A stretch of 64,000 bases of DNA from Spisula solida (Eukaryota; Mollusca; Bivalvia; Venerida; Mactridae), in the NCBI GenBank assembly GCA_947247005.1, contig OX365957.1, positions 12,124,817 to 12,188,816 of the forward strand, in the 5' to 3' direction. Shown piece by piece: positions 37,821-49,044 of the stretch (positions within the stretch are counted from its first letter, which is position 1; each line of letters opens with the position of its first letter). The position numbers and the translations under genes were made by a program. Below the pieces are notes generated by a model that was not told the DNA's origin, searched no databases, and was given only the letters and a program-made list of their open reading frames with translations.

Positions 37821-37912
37821 CGGACCTACCAACCAACCTCATGCATGACTCCCATATAGCCCCCATATACTATTTGTATCTGGGGGTATATAGTCAAGTA
37901 TGATTCTGTACA

Positions 37913-38095
37913 TCAATCTACGGCGATTCCATTCAGAATTTCTTCTACATGTGGTAGTTCCGGTCTTTCATTTTCTAAGGCGAGTCTATTCAGGATTTCT
38001 GCTACATGTGGTTCTTCCGGTCTTTCAATTAAATTAATGGTTACTCCAGGTGATTGACAAAGTGGACCAAGTGTCGGCATCCTCAAGGACTTCAT
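37913..38095 (-). CDS. Putative minigene in the 4643-bp element, coding exon
   Basis: On the minus strand a good acceptor (tttatcatttttag) is followed directly by ATG and 60 codons. The product starts MKSLRMPTLGPLCQS. It then carries two tandem copies of a 19-residue unit (ERPEEPHVAEILNRLALEN and ERPELPHVEEILNGIAVD) before TGA. A matching donor (TGTACAG|gtaagg) lies upstream at 38716, so a two-exon transcript is plausible, with the 5' exon mostly untranslated. If translation began at the last ATG of the upstream exon, the frame would differ and stop after about 31 residues. I do not recognise the protein. An identical copy is at 56014-56196. Confidence 0.35.
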   Translation of the reverse strand: MKSLRMPTLGPLCQSPGVTINLIERPEEPHVAEILNRLALENERPELPHVEEILNGIAVD

Positions 38096-38715
38096 CTAAA
38101 AATGATAAAAGAAATTTTAAGCTTGCCATTAAAACAGAAAACTCATTCTTTTAACTAGATACTTTGAAATCAGAGGCTAGCAGCTTAGTTGAACCAGTTT
38201 ATAACAACTGGACATAGCCCAAAAATTGGGCATAGCTTTTGCACTAGCTGCTGCCCAGTGCTGGGCAGCTAAATATTGTTTTCCTATAAATATCACATTA
38301 TGGTGCAGTTGACAATTGATTTACTGATTCCCTTTAATACAAGACAAAGTTGAAACAAGTTCGTGCATTTTTCGCCCTCGGGTACGAATTTATTGAGGAC
38401 GAAATTTTCGCCCTCGGGTACGAAATTATTGGGGATGAAAAACTCCGAAACAGAAAATGATTCTACTGCCAGTCAATTCATTAAAGTCTCCAAAACGAGT
38501 AATTAATTGATAGCAGGTGATAAAATAAGTGTTTCTATTTCATTAATTCTAAATTTCAATACGTTTTTTCGCCGATGTTTCGTATCATGAATGACGAAAA
38601 TCCGCGGGGATTTCGTAATTTGTCATTTTCATACGAGCTCAAAATCGACGAATTCGGTCATTACAAGCTATCTTTGTTAATATAAAGTACATATTTAATA
38701 AAATAAACTCCTTAC

Positions 38716-38870
38716 CTGTACATTTCTGTCGAAGTCTAGATTTATTCATTCATTTTTAACGCAGATCGATTGATTTTTTCGTGCGTTGATATTTGTTTAT
38801 TGATCGTTGTAAACAATATGGCGGGTCGAGGGTCAAACTTAAAGTAGTTCATTTTCATCCGCACATGCGA
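38716..38870 (-). other. Putative 5' exon of the minigene
   Basis: The lower edge is a consensus donor on the minus strand (CAG|gtaagg). The upper edge is unknown. The stretch has several short upstream ATG frames and a locally higher CG content (cgcatgtgcgg, gacccgcc). That fits a leader exon and promoter, but no transcription evidence is available. Confidence 0.3.
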
Positions 38871-39269
38871 TGCTCTTCCCGACGGCGTAGAATTATGATT
38901 TTTATATTGTAAAATAATTGTTAGAATATTTTAATCAGAAAATTAAATTAAATTTGTGATTTTGCAAAAAAATATTAGAAATAATACCGATTTTGGCGGA
39001 CTATATTTCGTATTTCGGGTAGTGAGGAGGTTACTAGTATTCAAATTATATAAAACACCTTCGGAAAGCTCAGCCAATGAGCTGTCTTATGATGCGTGAT
39101 TCATGAATGTTACATTGATGTTAGTAGTAAATAAACACATCACATTACCATGATACTAATTGGCCAATTAGCGTGAAATTGACCATTCAATTCAACCTTA
39201 CATTGTCTCATGCATCTTGCATTGCATAATTGATGTTGATAAAATTATTTTTATGGTTAGCAAAATAAT

Positions 39270-39900
39270 TGTATTATGCCCCTCCCCATCTTTGATGAGG
39301 GTGCTTTTGCACCTGTCGGTCGTATAAAATGATTTCCGTGCAATAACACAAGAACACTTTAGCCTAGGATCGTCAAATTTTACATGGAGGTTGGTCATCA
39401 ACAGTAGATGGTCCCTGTTGATTTTGAGGTCAGTAGATCAAAGGTCAAGGTCACTGTGACCTTTACCATTTCTGACAATTCAAATGTTTTCCGTTGAATA
39501 ACTAAAGAACGCTTTGCACTATGATCTTCAAACTTTACATGGTGGTTGGTCATCAACAGTAGATGGCCCCTATTGAATTTGAGGTCAATAGGTCAAAGTT
39601 CAAGGTCACTGTGACCATTTTCAAATGGTTTCCATTCAATAACTCAAGAACACTTTCGCCTAGGATCTTCAAACTTAACATGGATAGAGGATGGTCATCG
39701 ACAGTAGGTGACTCCTATTGACTTTGAGGTCAGTATGTCAAAGGTCAAAGTTACTGTGAACTTCAGTATTTCTGACTATTCAAATGGTTTCTGTTCCATA
39801 AATCTAGAACGGTTTTGCCTAGGATCTTCAAACTTTACATCATACGTAACATGCCCCCTATTGATTGTGAGGTCAAAGGTCAAGGACCCATAGCCATGGT
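39270..39900 (+). repeat. AGGTCA-rich dispersed repeat carried inside the element
   Basis: Four diverged units of about 155 bases have 'ataactcaagaac.cttt..cctaggatcttcaaac' and 'gaggtca.taggtcaa..ttcaaggtcactgtgacc'. The same family as 12242-12712. It is repeated in the second element copy at 61530-62160. Confidence 0.8.
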
Positions 39901-41779
39901 CAAACAGCAAATTCATGGCCCTTTGCCATGGTCAAACAGCAGAGTTATGGCCCTTTGACATGGTTAAAAAGCATGTGAGGACAGTTTCATAAAAACATAA
40001 CCTCTTGAATCAAAAAGATACACTTAATCTACAAAAGATACACTTAAAATACACTCTTGTAAAAAGTGTACTTCTTGAATCAAAAAGATACACTCTACCT
40101 GCAAAAGATGCACTATAAATACGCTTCTTTGTAAAAAGTGCACTTCTTGAATTAAAAAATACGCTTAAAATGCACTTGTTTCAGTAAAAGATTCAGAAAA
40201 AATGCACTTCTATGCTAAAGATGCAGGAAAAATGCACTTGAGTGCACTCTTTTAGAGAAAAATGCACAATAAATACGCTTATTTAGAAAAAGCGCAGAAA
40301 AAATATGCTTTTTAAGTGCATTTTGGTAAAAAGTGCATTTTTTTTCGAGAAGGGTTACCCCCGTGTAGACAAAACAACCCAGCAATAGTCTTTTAATTAA
40401 TTGAGTAGGCCAATAAACGCTGTCAATTAGCGCTTTTAAAATGATAATATTTTAATTGTCCCAAATTGTGATTTTCACACCCATGTGGATAAAACGTACA
40501 CACCGACAATGCGTATTGTTGATGTTACAACCGTTAATTGATCGGACTATTTTAATTGCATATACGATGATGCGAATATACAACACATTGACACCTGTCA
40601 AAACATTGGCCTGGGCAATGTTCAAATTGATTGTCCGGATCCGAGGGGTCAAATTTAGAGCAAATATATGATAAATCCTCGTATTTTTGTCCGGTGTCCG
40701 GAGTGGAGGGGTTCCGGATCCGAGGGGTAAAAACGTATTAAAACATGAATAAGAATATTCGGGACCAACAGATCCGCCCAGATTAGAGGGAAATCCGGAT
40801 TGGAGGGGTCCGGATTAGCGGGGTTCCACTGTATACCAAAATTTTCGCTTATGTCTGTACTATATGGAACTGCCGGCATAAATTGTCAACGCGTGGTGCG
40901 GACACGGAAATCCAAGATGGCGTCCAAGATGGCCGCCATAATTTACACATACACTTAAAATTCTATGTTCTCATGCAATTTTTTTATTTATGTATGTAGT
41001 CACAAATATTTGCTTGGATATTGTTCATTTAATAATGTACATCAAATGGACATACAAGACTGACCACTTTGAGGTCAAGGTCACGGTCATGTCAAGGTCA
41101 AATTACGAAAAATAGCTGAAAAAATCATGTTTCCTCACTTGTTTTCTTGTTTTAGCATATGTTTTATATTCAAGTTGGTATTAAAAGTGATAAAAGTGTT
41201 GGTAAGCACATATTCTCTTATTATTAGTTGAATTTTTAGTTCAAAATATTGAAACTTTGTCAAAACTGACATTATTATGCATGTACATGTTGGCCGAGAT
41301 GGCATTCTTAGATTGCTGATTCCCTATCTAAAGTTTTAGTATTCAACTATTGACAGTATTATTTCTAATGGTATGATTAAATGTTTGTCTAAACATTATT
41401 AACTTTGTATTGTACTCCAAATGGACTTGAAAAATGACCACTCAAGGTCAAGGTCAATGTCATTTCAAGGTCAAACAACCAAAAATACCTGAAAATTTGA
41501 TATTTCGTCTCAAATTGTTATTATAAACCGTTGTATTTTGTTTTAGATGTGATAGCAGGTATTCTAAGTGTAAATTATTTCATTAGAAGTGATATATTTT
41601 TACTGCAAATAGAAAATCTATTTAAATTTTGTGACGGAACATAAGCGATTCTACGTAATGTACAATATTGCAGCCGTGAATGGTTTTTCCTTGATCGTTG
41701 AATCTCTATATTTGACAGTATTATTGTTAATGGTTTGACAACATTATTACATATTAGACAGTTATTATATATAATAATG

Positions 41780-42060
41780 CACCTATCAATATTTTGCCCC
41801 AGGGTGGGGGAGTGGCGGGCATACAGTGGACTTAAGACACAAAACAATTCCCAACGGACGGGATTTTGACAGGCCCTTTGATTCCCGATCCCGGGAAATA
41901 GACTTTGGCTGGATTTTAGATTCTGGGATTGGGGAATTTAGACACAGCAAAAAGCAGACTTGCTGCAACCATTTAAAGATGGCAGGCCATTTAATATACC
42001 AAGCATCTCCTACTGTGGGAATTTCAACAAAACGTTTCGACATGGTGAGTCACCTCTAGG
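41780..42060. other. Unique stretch in the loop of the long-inverted-repeat element
   Basis: A short non-repetitive stretch with a small palindrome (gattcccgatcccgggaa) between the left arm and the minisatellite. Frames on both strands are open for about 80 codons, but without splice sites or recognisable motifs. Confidence 0.4.
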
Positions 42061-45000
42061 ACCTAAGATGGCTGAACTATGTGATGATTAGATATCCCTT
42101 ATGGCCTGATATGGCTGAATTTGTATTGGTAAGTATTGCTGCACTTGATGTGGGGGGATAACTCCATATGGTATGGTATTGCTTTAATAAGTTAGGTGGG
42201 TACTCAATAGGGCTTGGGATGGCTGAAATCTGTGAGGGTGGGAACTCAATAGGGCCTGGGATGGCTCAATCTGTGATGGTGAGCACACAATAGGGCTTGG
42301 GATGGCTGAAATCTGTGATGGTGGGTACCCAATAGGGCTTGGGATGACTGGATTCTGTGATGTGGGTACATAATAGGGCTTGGGATGGCTGAAATCTGTG
42401 ATAGTGGGTACCCAATAGAGCTTGGGATGGCTGAAATCTGTGAGGGTGGGTACTCAATAGGGCCTGAGATGGCCTAATGTATGATGGCGGGTACCCAATA
42501 GGGCATGGGATGGGTGAAACCTGTGAGGATGGGTTTTCAATGGGCTTGTGATGGCTGAGATCTGTGATGGTGGGTACCCATTGGAGCTTGGGATGGCTGA
42601 AATATGTAAGGGTGGGTACTCAATAGGGCATGTGATGGCTTAATCTGTGATGGTGGGTACAAAATAGGGCTTGGGTTGGGTGAATTATGTGATGGTGGGT
42701 ACACAATATGGCATGGGATGGCTGAAATCTGTGAGGATGGGTACTCAATGGGCTTGGGATGGCTGAAATATCTGATGGTGGGTACACATAGGGCTTGGGA
42801 TGGCTGAAATATCTGATGGTGGGTACACATAGGGCTTGGGATGGCTGAAATATCTGATGGTGGGTACACATAGGGCTTGGGATGGCCGAAATCTGTGATG
42901 ATGGGTACCCAATAGAGCTTGGGAAGGCTGAAATCTGTGATGGTGGGTACACATAGGGCTTGGGATGGCCAAAATCTGTGATGATGGGTACCTTATAGAG
43001 CTTGGGATGGCCGAAATCTGTAATGATGGGTAACCAATAGAGCTTGGGATGGCTGAAATCTGTGAGGGTGGGTACTCAATAGGGCCTTTGATGGCTTAAT
43101 CTGTGATGGTTGGTACCCAATAGGGCCTGGGATGGCTAATATATGTGATGGTGGGTACACATAGGGCTTGGGATGGCCGAAATCTGTGATGATGGGTACC
43201 CAATAGAGCTTGGGATGGCTGAAATCTGTGAGGGTGGGTACTCAATAAGGCCTTTGATGGCTTAATCTGTGATGGTTGATACCCAATAGGGCCTGGGATG
43301 GCTAATATCTGTGATGGTGGGTACAAAATAGGGCTTGGGATGGCTGAAATTTGTGAGTGTGGGTACACTATAGGGCATGAGATGGCTGAATTATGTGAGG
43401 ATGGGTACTCAATGGGCTTGGGATGGCTGAAATATGTGATGACAGGTACTCAATAGAGCTTTGATGGCTGTACTCAGAGGTTGTGGGTACTCAATAGGGC
43501 TTCGGATGGCTGAAATATGTGATGATGGGTACTCAATAGGGCATTGGATGGCTGAAATCTGTGAGGGAGAGTACTCAATAGGGCCTTGGATGACTGTATT
43601 CAGAGGTGCTGGGTACACAATAGGGCCTGGGATGGCTGAAATCTGTGAGGGAGAGTACTCAATAGGGCCCTGGATGACTGCTCAGAGATGGTGGGTACTC
43701 AATAGGGACTGGGGTGGCTGAAATCTGTAATGGTGCATACTTAATAGGGCCTCTGATAGCTGGAATTCATGAGGGTGGGTACTCAATGGGGCCTTGGATG
43801 ACTACTCAGAGGTGGTGGATACCCAATATGCCTGGGATGACTGTACTCAGAGGTAGTGGGTACCAAATGGGGCCTGGGATCGGCTGTTCTCTGTTGTGAT
43901 GGGTATCCAATAGGGCCTGGGATGGCTGTGCTCAGAGGTTGTGGGTACCAAATGAGGCATTGGTGGGCTGTTTTCTGTGGTATAGGGTATTGAATAAGGC
44001 CTGTGGTGGCTGTACTCAAGGTGGTGGATACCAAATGGAACCTGTGATGGCTGTTGTCTGTGGTTGTGGGTTTCCAATAGGGCCTAGGACGGCTGTATTG
44101 AGTGGTGGCGAGTACTCCATAAGACTTGGTATGACTGTAATTGGTGGTGATGGGTTCCCAAAAGGGTCTGGGATGGTTGAACTTTTGGAGGTGAGAACAT
44201 AAATTGGCCTGGGATGGCTGTTCTATAGGCAGTGTTAAATACCAAATAGGGCATTGAATGGCTGTTCTCAGTAGATGGGAATATCCTCAGGCATAGTATG
44301 GCTATACACAGTGGTTGTGAGTAGGGCATAGGGCCTATGGTGGCTGTAATTGGTGGTGGTAATTACCACATGGGATCTAGTATGGCTGTATTTAGTGGTT
44401 GCAACTAACCCATAGGGATTAGTATGGCCATAATTAGTGGTGGTGAAATAGGTGAAATACCCAGTAGGGCCTAGGATGGCTGTATTGCACCTGGTATGGC
44501 TGTACTCAGTTGGTCCAAGTACCCCTTAGAACATAGTATGGCTGTAATCGTCGGTGGTAAGTACCACATAGGGTCAGGTGTGACTGTACTCAATGTTTAT
44601 TGGTGGTGTTGATTGGGCCTTGGATGTTTGTACCCTTTTGTTGTGACTTGGGTGTAGCCCATAGGACCTGGTATGGCTGTAATTCATTGGTTAAGAACTT
44701 AAGAGCACCCGTATTGGGCATGGAAAGTTGTAATTATTTTGGATGAGTACCCCTTTGGGCCTTATACGACTGTGATTTGTACTAATGAGTAACCCATAGG
44801 GCCTTTACAGCTGTGCTCAGTGATTGTGAGTACCATATTGAGACTGATATAGTGGTGATTAACCAATACGGCCTTGGTTGGCTCTACTCTGTGGTTGTAA
44901 GTACCCCATTTGGCCTCAGGTATAGCATTGAGAACTCGATAGGAATGGTTGTTATGGGCAGTTGTAAGAACATGACATGTACTCCATTGGTTACAGAATG

Positions 45001-45200
45001 TACTTGTTGGTGGTTAGAACCCATTCTGGCCTGGTATGTGTTGGTGATGATTTTGTTTGACTGTACTTTGTATATAGTACCCTTAGGACTTCGTATGACT
45101 TTAACACGTAGTAGTGAGTACCCATTATGGCACGGGATGGTTGTACTTGACAGTGTTATGTACCCCATATGGTCTGGGATGCCACATATAGGAGTTCAGT
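42040..45200. repeat. Minisatellite core, 42-bp unit, roughly 75 copies
   Basis: The unit is GGGATGGCTGAAATCTGTGA, then 'tggtgggtacccaatagggctt'. Copies from 42180 to about 43450 are quite uniform. From 43450 to 44200 they change to a 'tgtactcagaggtgg' subtype. From 44200 to 45200 they are so diverged that only 'gtatggctgt' and 'cccatagggcct' remain. Multiple open frames on both strands result from the array. Confidence 0.9.
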
Positions 45201-46129
45201 GTAAATTATTATTTTTAATGAAAGAACTCTGATCACATCAATGATCTACAACAAAATATAATGTTCACCAAATTTCATAATAAGAAAAAATGCAATGAAC
45301 GATCAAATTTTCAGGTATTTTTGGTAGTTTGACCTTGAAATGACATTGACCTTGACCTTGATTGGTAATTTTTCAAGTTCATTTGGAGTACAATACAAAG
45401 TTATTTTGTTTAGACAAACATTTAATCATACCATTAGAAATAATAGTGTCAATAGTTGAATACTAAAATTTTAAATAGGGAAGCAGCAATCTAAGAATGC
45501 CATCTCGTCCAACATGTACATGCATAATAATGTCAGTTTTGACAAAGTTTCAATATTTTGAACTGAAAATTCAACTAATAATAAGAGAATATGTGCTTAC
45601 CAACACTTTTATCACTTTTAATACCAACTTGAATATAAAACATATGCTAAAACAAGAAAACAAGTGAGGAAACATCATTTTTTCAGCTTTTTTTCGTAAT
45701 TTGACCTTGAAATGACCGTGACCTTGACCTCAAAGTGGTCAGTCTTGTATGTCCATTTGATGTACATTATCAAATGAATAATATCCAAGTAAATATTTGT
45801 GACTACATACATAAATAAAAAAATTGCATGAGAACATAGAATTTTAAGTGTATGTGTAAATAATGGTGGCCATCTTGGACGCCATCTTGGATTTCCGTGT
45901 CCGCACCACACGTTGACAATTTATGCCGGCAGTTCTATATAGTACAGACATGGGCGAACATTTTGGTATATAACATTGCTTGTTCTACTTGAGTTGTCAC
46001 CTCACCCCAAAAAATCACCAATTGTCACCCCACTATTAGCAATAGTAAATAAACACAACAGTGACCTTCACATCTAATTAACCGGAAAATTTGGTAGACA
46101 TCATAATGGGGCAATCATTTCTCCAATAG

Positions 46130-46212
46130 CCCCAGTGGCTCAGTGGTAATGCGTCAGTCTATAGATGATTTACCAGGTATGCTAGTTTTGTACGCAGGTT
46201 CGAATCCATTTA
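46130..46212 (+). pseudogene. tRNA-like sequence, plus strand
   Basis: GTGGCTCAGTGGTAATGCG (A box) and GCAGGTTCGAATCC (B box) are about 40 bases apart. The acceptor stem is not convincing. It lies in the extra segment of the right arm. Confidence 0.4.
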
Positions 46213-46351
46213 TTGTCTATTTTTTATCATATTTCTTTCTATTTTCATTTTCTCAACACTTTTTTAAATTACGAAGTCTATAAAGAAAAAACCAAACGAA
46301 AAAAAAGAAAAAAAACTAAATAAACGAATTATATTCTTTTAGAAATACCAG

Positions 46352-46441
46352 AATGAGTTGGATTCGAACTCGCGCATAATAAAAATATACCTTTGTTGCG
46401 ACTGGAGCTTGCGCTTTACTGACTGAGCTATTTCCTCATTG
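46352..46441 (-). pseudogene. tRNA-like sequence, minus strand
   Basis: On the minus strand the A box is ATAGCTCAGTCAGTAAAGCG and the B box is GCGAGTTCGAATCC, in the order and spacing of a tRNA with a long insert. It faces the tRNA-like sequence at 46130-46212. Confidence 0.4.
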
Positions 46442-46888
46442 GTTATAGTGTTGAATTTAATACGCCTTATTACTTTACTTCAGGTGCAAAAGATAAACAA
46501 GAATGTTTATGTTCTGGTACTATTTATAGCCCGGCCAATTTATCTTTGTCCGATCATACTTACAGCATTATAATGTACACAGGCCTCAAGAAATATTTTT
46601 CAAAGCACTCGTCCTGCAATATAGACAAAGAAGAAAACCCCAAAATCTTGCTTGTCCTGCTATATATATAAAGAAGGAAGATACTGTGCAGGACGAGCGG
46701 ATGGGTGGATTCATTGAGGCCTGGTACATATCTTATGGCTCATTAAGCAGGTGGGAACGCATACATGCCTTGTTGTACTGAAACCTTTGCAGGAGATTGG
46801 TGATGAAAATGAATGTTTGGCTTACTGACTTGCTTACTTGTGCTAAAATGTTACCCCTCCTGGGGCATTATTAAAGCCTCAATATTTT

Positions 46889-47038
46889 TTACACAAGTCT
46901 TCTCCTGGCATGTCGGTCCTGTGCTAGCCTGTCTACCTGGGTTAAGGATCGGCTCTAAGTCCTCTTAACATCTGCGCCAAGGTCTCTGCGCCAGCAGCTG
47001 TTTATTGGTCTTCCTCGCTTTCTCCTTCCTTGAGGGTT
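46889..47038 (-). pseudogene. 3' end remnant of a non-LTR retrotransposon ORF
   Basis: The minus strand encodes about 50 codons resembling the C-terminal tail of LINE-type endonuclease/reverse transcriptase proteins. The layout is GRRKRGRPINSCWRRDLGAD, an in-frame TAG, then a segment containing LAQDRHARRRLV and a stop. The 'GRP..CWRRDL' and 'LAQDR..RR.LV' pattern is characteristic of that tail. Everything upstream of it is gone, so this is a 5'-truncated, dead copy. Confidence 0.65.
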
Positions 47039-47173
47039 CCGAAACAATGTAGTCTTACTGTGATGATGCAACATAATGCACTGTGATGTATGTGTCATTT
47101 GTCTCCTAACTGAAAGGATTTCCATGTATTATGATGCTTTAGTTGTGTTTTACTGATTGTTGGTATGATATAG

Positions 47174-47272
47174 GTTTTACATTGTCATGGCATGCAACAA
47201 GGAAGTTCTTCCAAGGAATCGCAGTCTGATATTACTCAGTATTACCAGTCTGAGTATTCAATTATGTCTGAT
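47174..47272 (+). CDS. Candidate cassette or alternative exon of the SH2 adaptor gene
   Basis: A moderate acceptor (gtatgatatag) and a strong donor (GAT|gtatgt) bound 99 nt. In phase 0 it reads as a polar peptide containing MQQGSSSKESQSDITQYYQS, which looks like real protein and has its own ATG at 47192. In phase 2 it is also open but reads as hydrophobic, less plausible sequence. Only phase 2 could sit between exons 8552-9189 and 48449-48535. The phase 0 reading would need another, unseen exon before 48449. The function is unknown. Confidence 0.3.
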
Positions 47273-47979
47273 GTATGTTTACACTAACTGCAACCATTAT
47301 AGCATTGGTTATTTGATTACTTTACATTGTATTAATTTGGTTGTGAAAATATTGACTGGCTTGTTGGATTGTTTGAGTTTGTGTACAAATCTCAGGTTAT
47401 TTGTTGTGATAGAACATTATGTTGAGGAACACTCATGGAATACAACGGTATGGATAAAATGTATGTGCTTAAACAATGTATGTGTAATAATTGTAATAAT
47501 TACTACAATAGCATGTGCAATCATGGAAAGGTGACTGTTATTGGTGATTTAAAAACAGAACACTGAATGGATAAAATTACAATTGTGATTAAATAAGAAA
47601 TAAGCGTTTCATTGTTTCAATGGAATTGTGCTCTTCGGATTGTTGTAGTTCCGCTTTATACAAAGACACTGTTAGTTCTCAAAAGCAACATGCCTGTCGA
47701 TGATTGTAACAAATTTGTCAGTATAATGGGAGTTGTTGTAACAACACATGGCTGTATATCAACAATTGCCAAGCTTATATACAAGATAAATTTGCAATCA
47801 AATCCTAAATATCAGAATATTCGAGGATTTGAAAAATATAAACTAAGAGTAATATCTTTATTTTACGAAGGTAGCATTTCCACAACTTTCTTGAATTTTA
47901 AAAATAACACAATCCTTCATCATACCCTTCATCAAACAAACATTGTGTTGTATATAGTTGTGTGCCTTCATCCTTATTA

Positions 47980-48369
47980 CAGTGTAGCAATACCACATGA
48001 CTTTTGGCTACAAGTCCAAGACGAAATTTGTCAACATTAGAAAACAAAATAGCCGTTTATTTTTTCATAATTTCTATGAAATATTTGCCATGCTAAGGGG
48101 GGAAATTAATTGCTTTCCTTGGACCACATGTTTTTTCAGCAGTTTGACCATTTTTCCAGCAACCTGTGAAACCTGTATTTTCAAGCTGTTGAAAAAGATC
48201 TTACATTTCATGGAAAGCAAATAATTTTCCCCTTAGTGTGGCATATATTTCATAGAAATTAATGATGAAATAAAATACTTAAATATTAGGGCTTAGTATT
48301 TTGTTTTCCAATGTTGACAAATTTCGTCTTGGACCTGTAGCCAAAAGGCATGTGGTATTGCTACACTGT
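47980..48369. mobile_element. Near-complete palindromic MITE, 390 bp
   Basis: The left end ACAGTGTAGCAATACCACAT and right end ATGTGGTATTGCTACACTGT are inverted repeats. Pairing continues inward through 'gtccaagacgaaatttgtcaaca' and a central 'ctaaggggggaaattaattgctttcc' arm, leaving a loop of about 60 bases. It ends 80 bases before exon 48449. Confidence 0.85.
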
Positions 48370-48448
48370 TTTAGTTACAATGCAAGCAGGGATAATGATT
48401 GTAAAATGTGTATGATAGAGTATTGATATTTGTATGTCTTTATTACAG

Positions 48449-48535
48449 ACTAGAATCTTTGATGGGACTTGATAGAAGCCATATAGAAGATGAGACATTG
48501 AGACATTCATGTTGGTACCAGGCTGGGATACCAAG
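48449..48535 (+). CDS. SH2 adaptor gene, common exon opening the SH2 domain
   Basis: This exon is 87 nt, phase 2 in and out, between acceptor tctttattacag and donor CCAAG|gtaaat. It encodes LESLMGLDRSHIEDETLRHS followed by CWYQAGIP and a split Arg. The WY dipeptide is the usual start of a tensin-type SH2 domain. Both upstream donors (9189 and 28341) fit its 1-nt entry, so it is the shared joint between the long and short isoforms. The other two frames of the exon contain stops in context. A palindromic MITE ends 80 bases upstream. Confidence 0.88.
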
Positions 48536-49044
48536 GTAAATCATTGTATTCAGATTGAATCTTCATCTTATTACTTGTGTCTTTATAACTCAGCTTGTCT
48601 GGTATTATTATTCCATCTCAGTCCCGCTGTGTATATGACAGGAGAACATGCTCATAATGTCTCCCCGAGGTATAGAACTAGTAGCATGAACATAGACAGC
48701 TTCAGGTTATAGTAATTGTGTGGAATTTAAAACATAAGCTCCTTGATGTAGCATTTGTTAAATTCTAAATGTAAGCTCAATGAACTTATATTTTCACTCG
48801 TGGCTACGTCACTTATTGGTAATATTACTTCAACTGCTCACTCGGTGAAATAACAACAGATCTTACACCGAAAAACACAAATATCCTCTATATTCATGGT
48901 GATTTGAACCATGAGCTTCTTGGTGTAGCATTTGTTAAATTCTCAATGTAAGCTCCATGTTATAGTATTCATGTGGAATTTGAAATATAAGCTTTATGGT
49001 GTAGCATTTGTTAATTCTTAATATAGCTCAATGTTATAGTATTC
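48536..49044. other. Intron with decayed repeat units
   Basis: After the donor, the sequence leads into diverged precursors of the 75-bp array ('gtggaatttaaaacataagctcc', 'gatttgaaccatgagcttcttggtgtagc') from about 48720 onward. Confidence 0.6.

Larger units (their letters stand above)
35712..40354. mobile_element. 4643-bp DNA transposon-like element, copy 1
   Basis: The terminal inverted repeats CCCTTCTCGAAAAA...TTTTTCGAGAAGGG are flanked by TT on each side (2-bp target duplication). The left subterminal 0.75 kb holds about seven units of about 78 bases built on 'agtgcattaatacgcttaagcgcact' and 'tgcacttctgccttcagtgtac'. The right subterminal 0.35 kb has shorter variants ('aaaaagtgcac', 'aaaatgcactt'). 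Inside are degenerate 'gggccataactcccttaaaattgat' tandem units (37190-37810), a putative two-exon minus-strand minigene and AGGTCA-repeat units (39270-39900). No transposase was recognised. A second copy of the same length lies at 53813-62622. Clustered subterminal repeats plus a 2-bp duplication recall CACTA or ISL2EU groups, but the family is unassigned. Confidence 0.85.
35275..40831. mobile_element. Tigger/pogo-like transposon nested in the left arm
   Basis: The ends CAGTGGAACCCCTCTAATCC and GGATTAGCGGGGTTCCACTG are terminal inverted repeats of the Tigger/pogo type. They are flanked by TA (35273-35274 and 40832-40833). The opposite arm of the host element carries the uninterrupted site with a single TA near 45970, which proves insertion. 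Without the element nested in it, this copy is 912 bases. A minus-strand frame at 35382-35588 includes SKRRKVEIDLEAKVKLIREY, which resembles the start of the CENP-B-type helix-turn-helix of such transposases. It is short and points outward, so it is probably a remnant. Confidence 0.8.
35158..46561. mobile_element. Outer long-inverted-repeat element (about 11.4 kb including nested insertions)
   Basis: The left end 'ctatagttggacaaacataaattggccgggcta' matches the complement of the right end 'tagcccggccaatttatctttgtccgatcatac'. The left arm is 35158-35274 plus 40832 to about 41505. The right arm is about 45290-46561. They pair over roughly 750 bases, including shared 'tgacaactcaagtagaacaagcaatgtta', 'catcttggacgccatcttgg' and AAGGTCA-rich stretches. 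Between the arms lie a short unique stretch and a 3-kb minisatellite. The right arm has about 450 extra bases (46040-46500) with two tRNA-like sequences. No transposase was recognised. The layout fits a fold-back or other long-TIR non-autonomous element. Confidence 0.75.

Noticed and set aside
42266..44329. Many overlapping His/Pro- and Gly-rich frames
   Set aside because: All are products of the 42-bp minisatellite on both strands.
47612..48224. 142- and 75-codon frames before the SH2 exon
   Set aside because: They run into and through the palindromic MITE, and composition is not protein-like.
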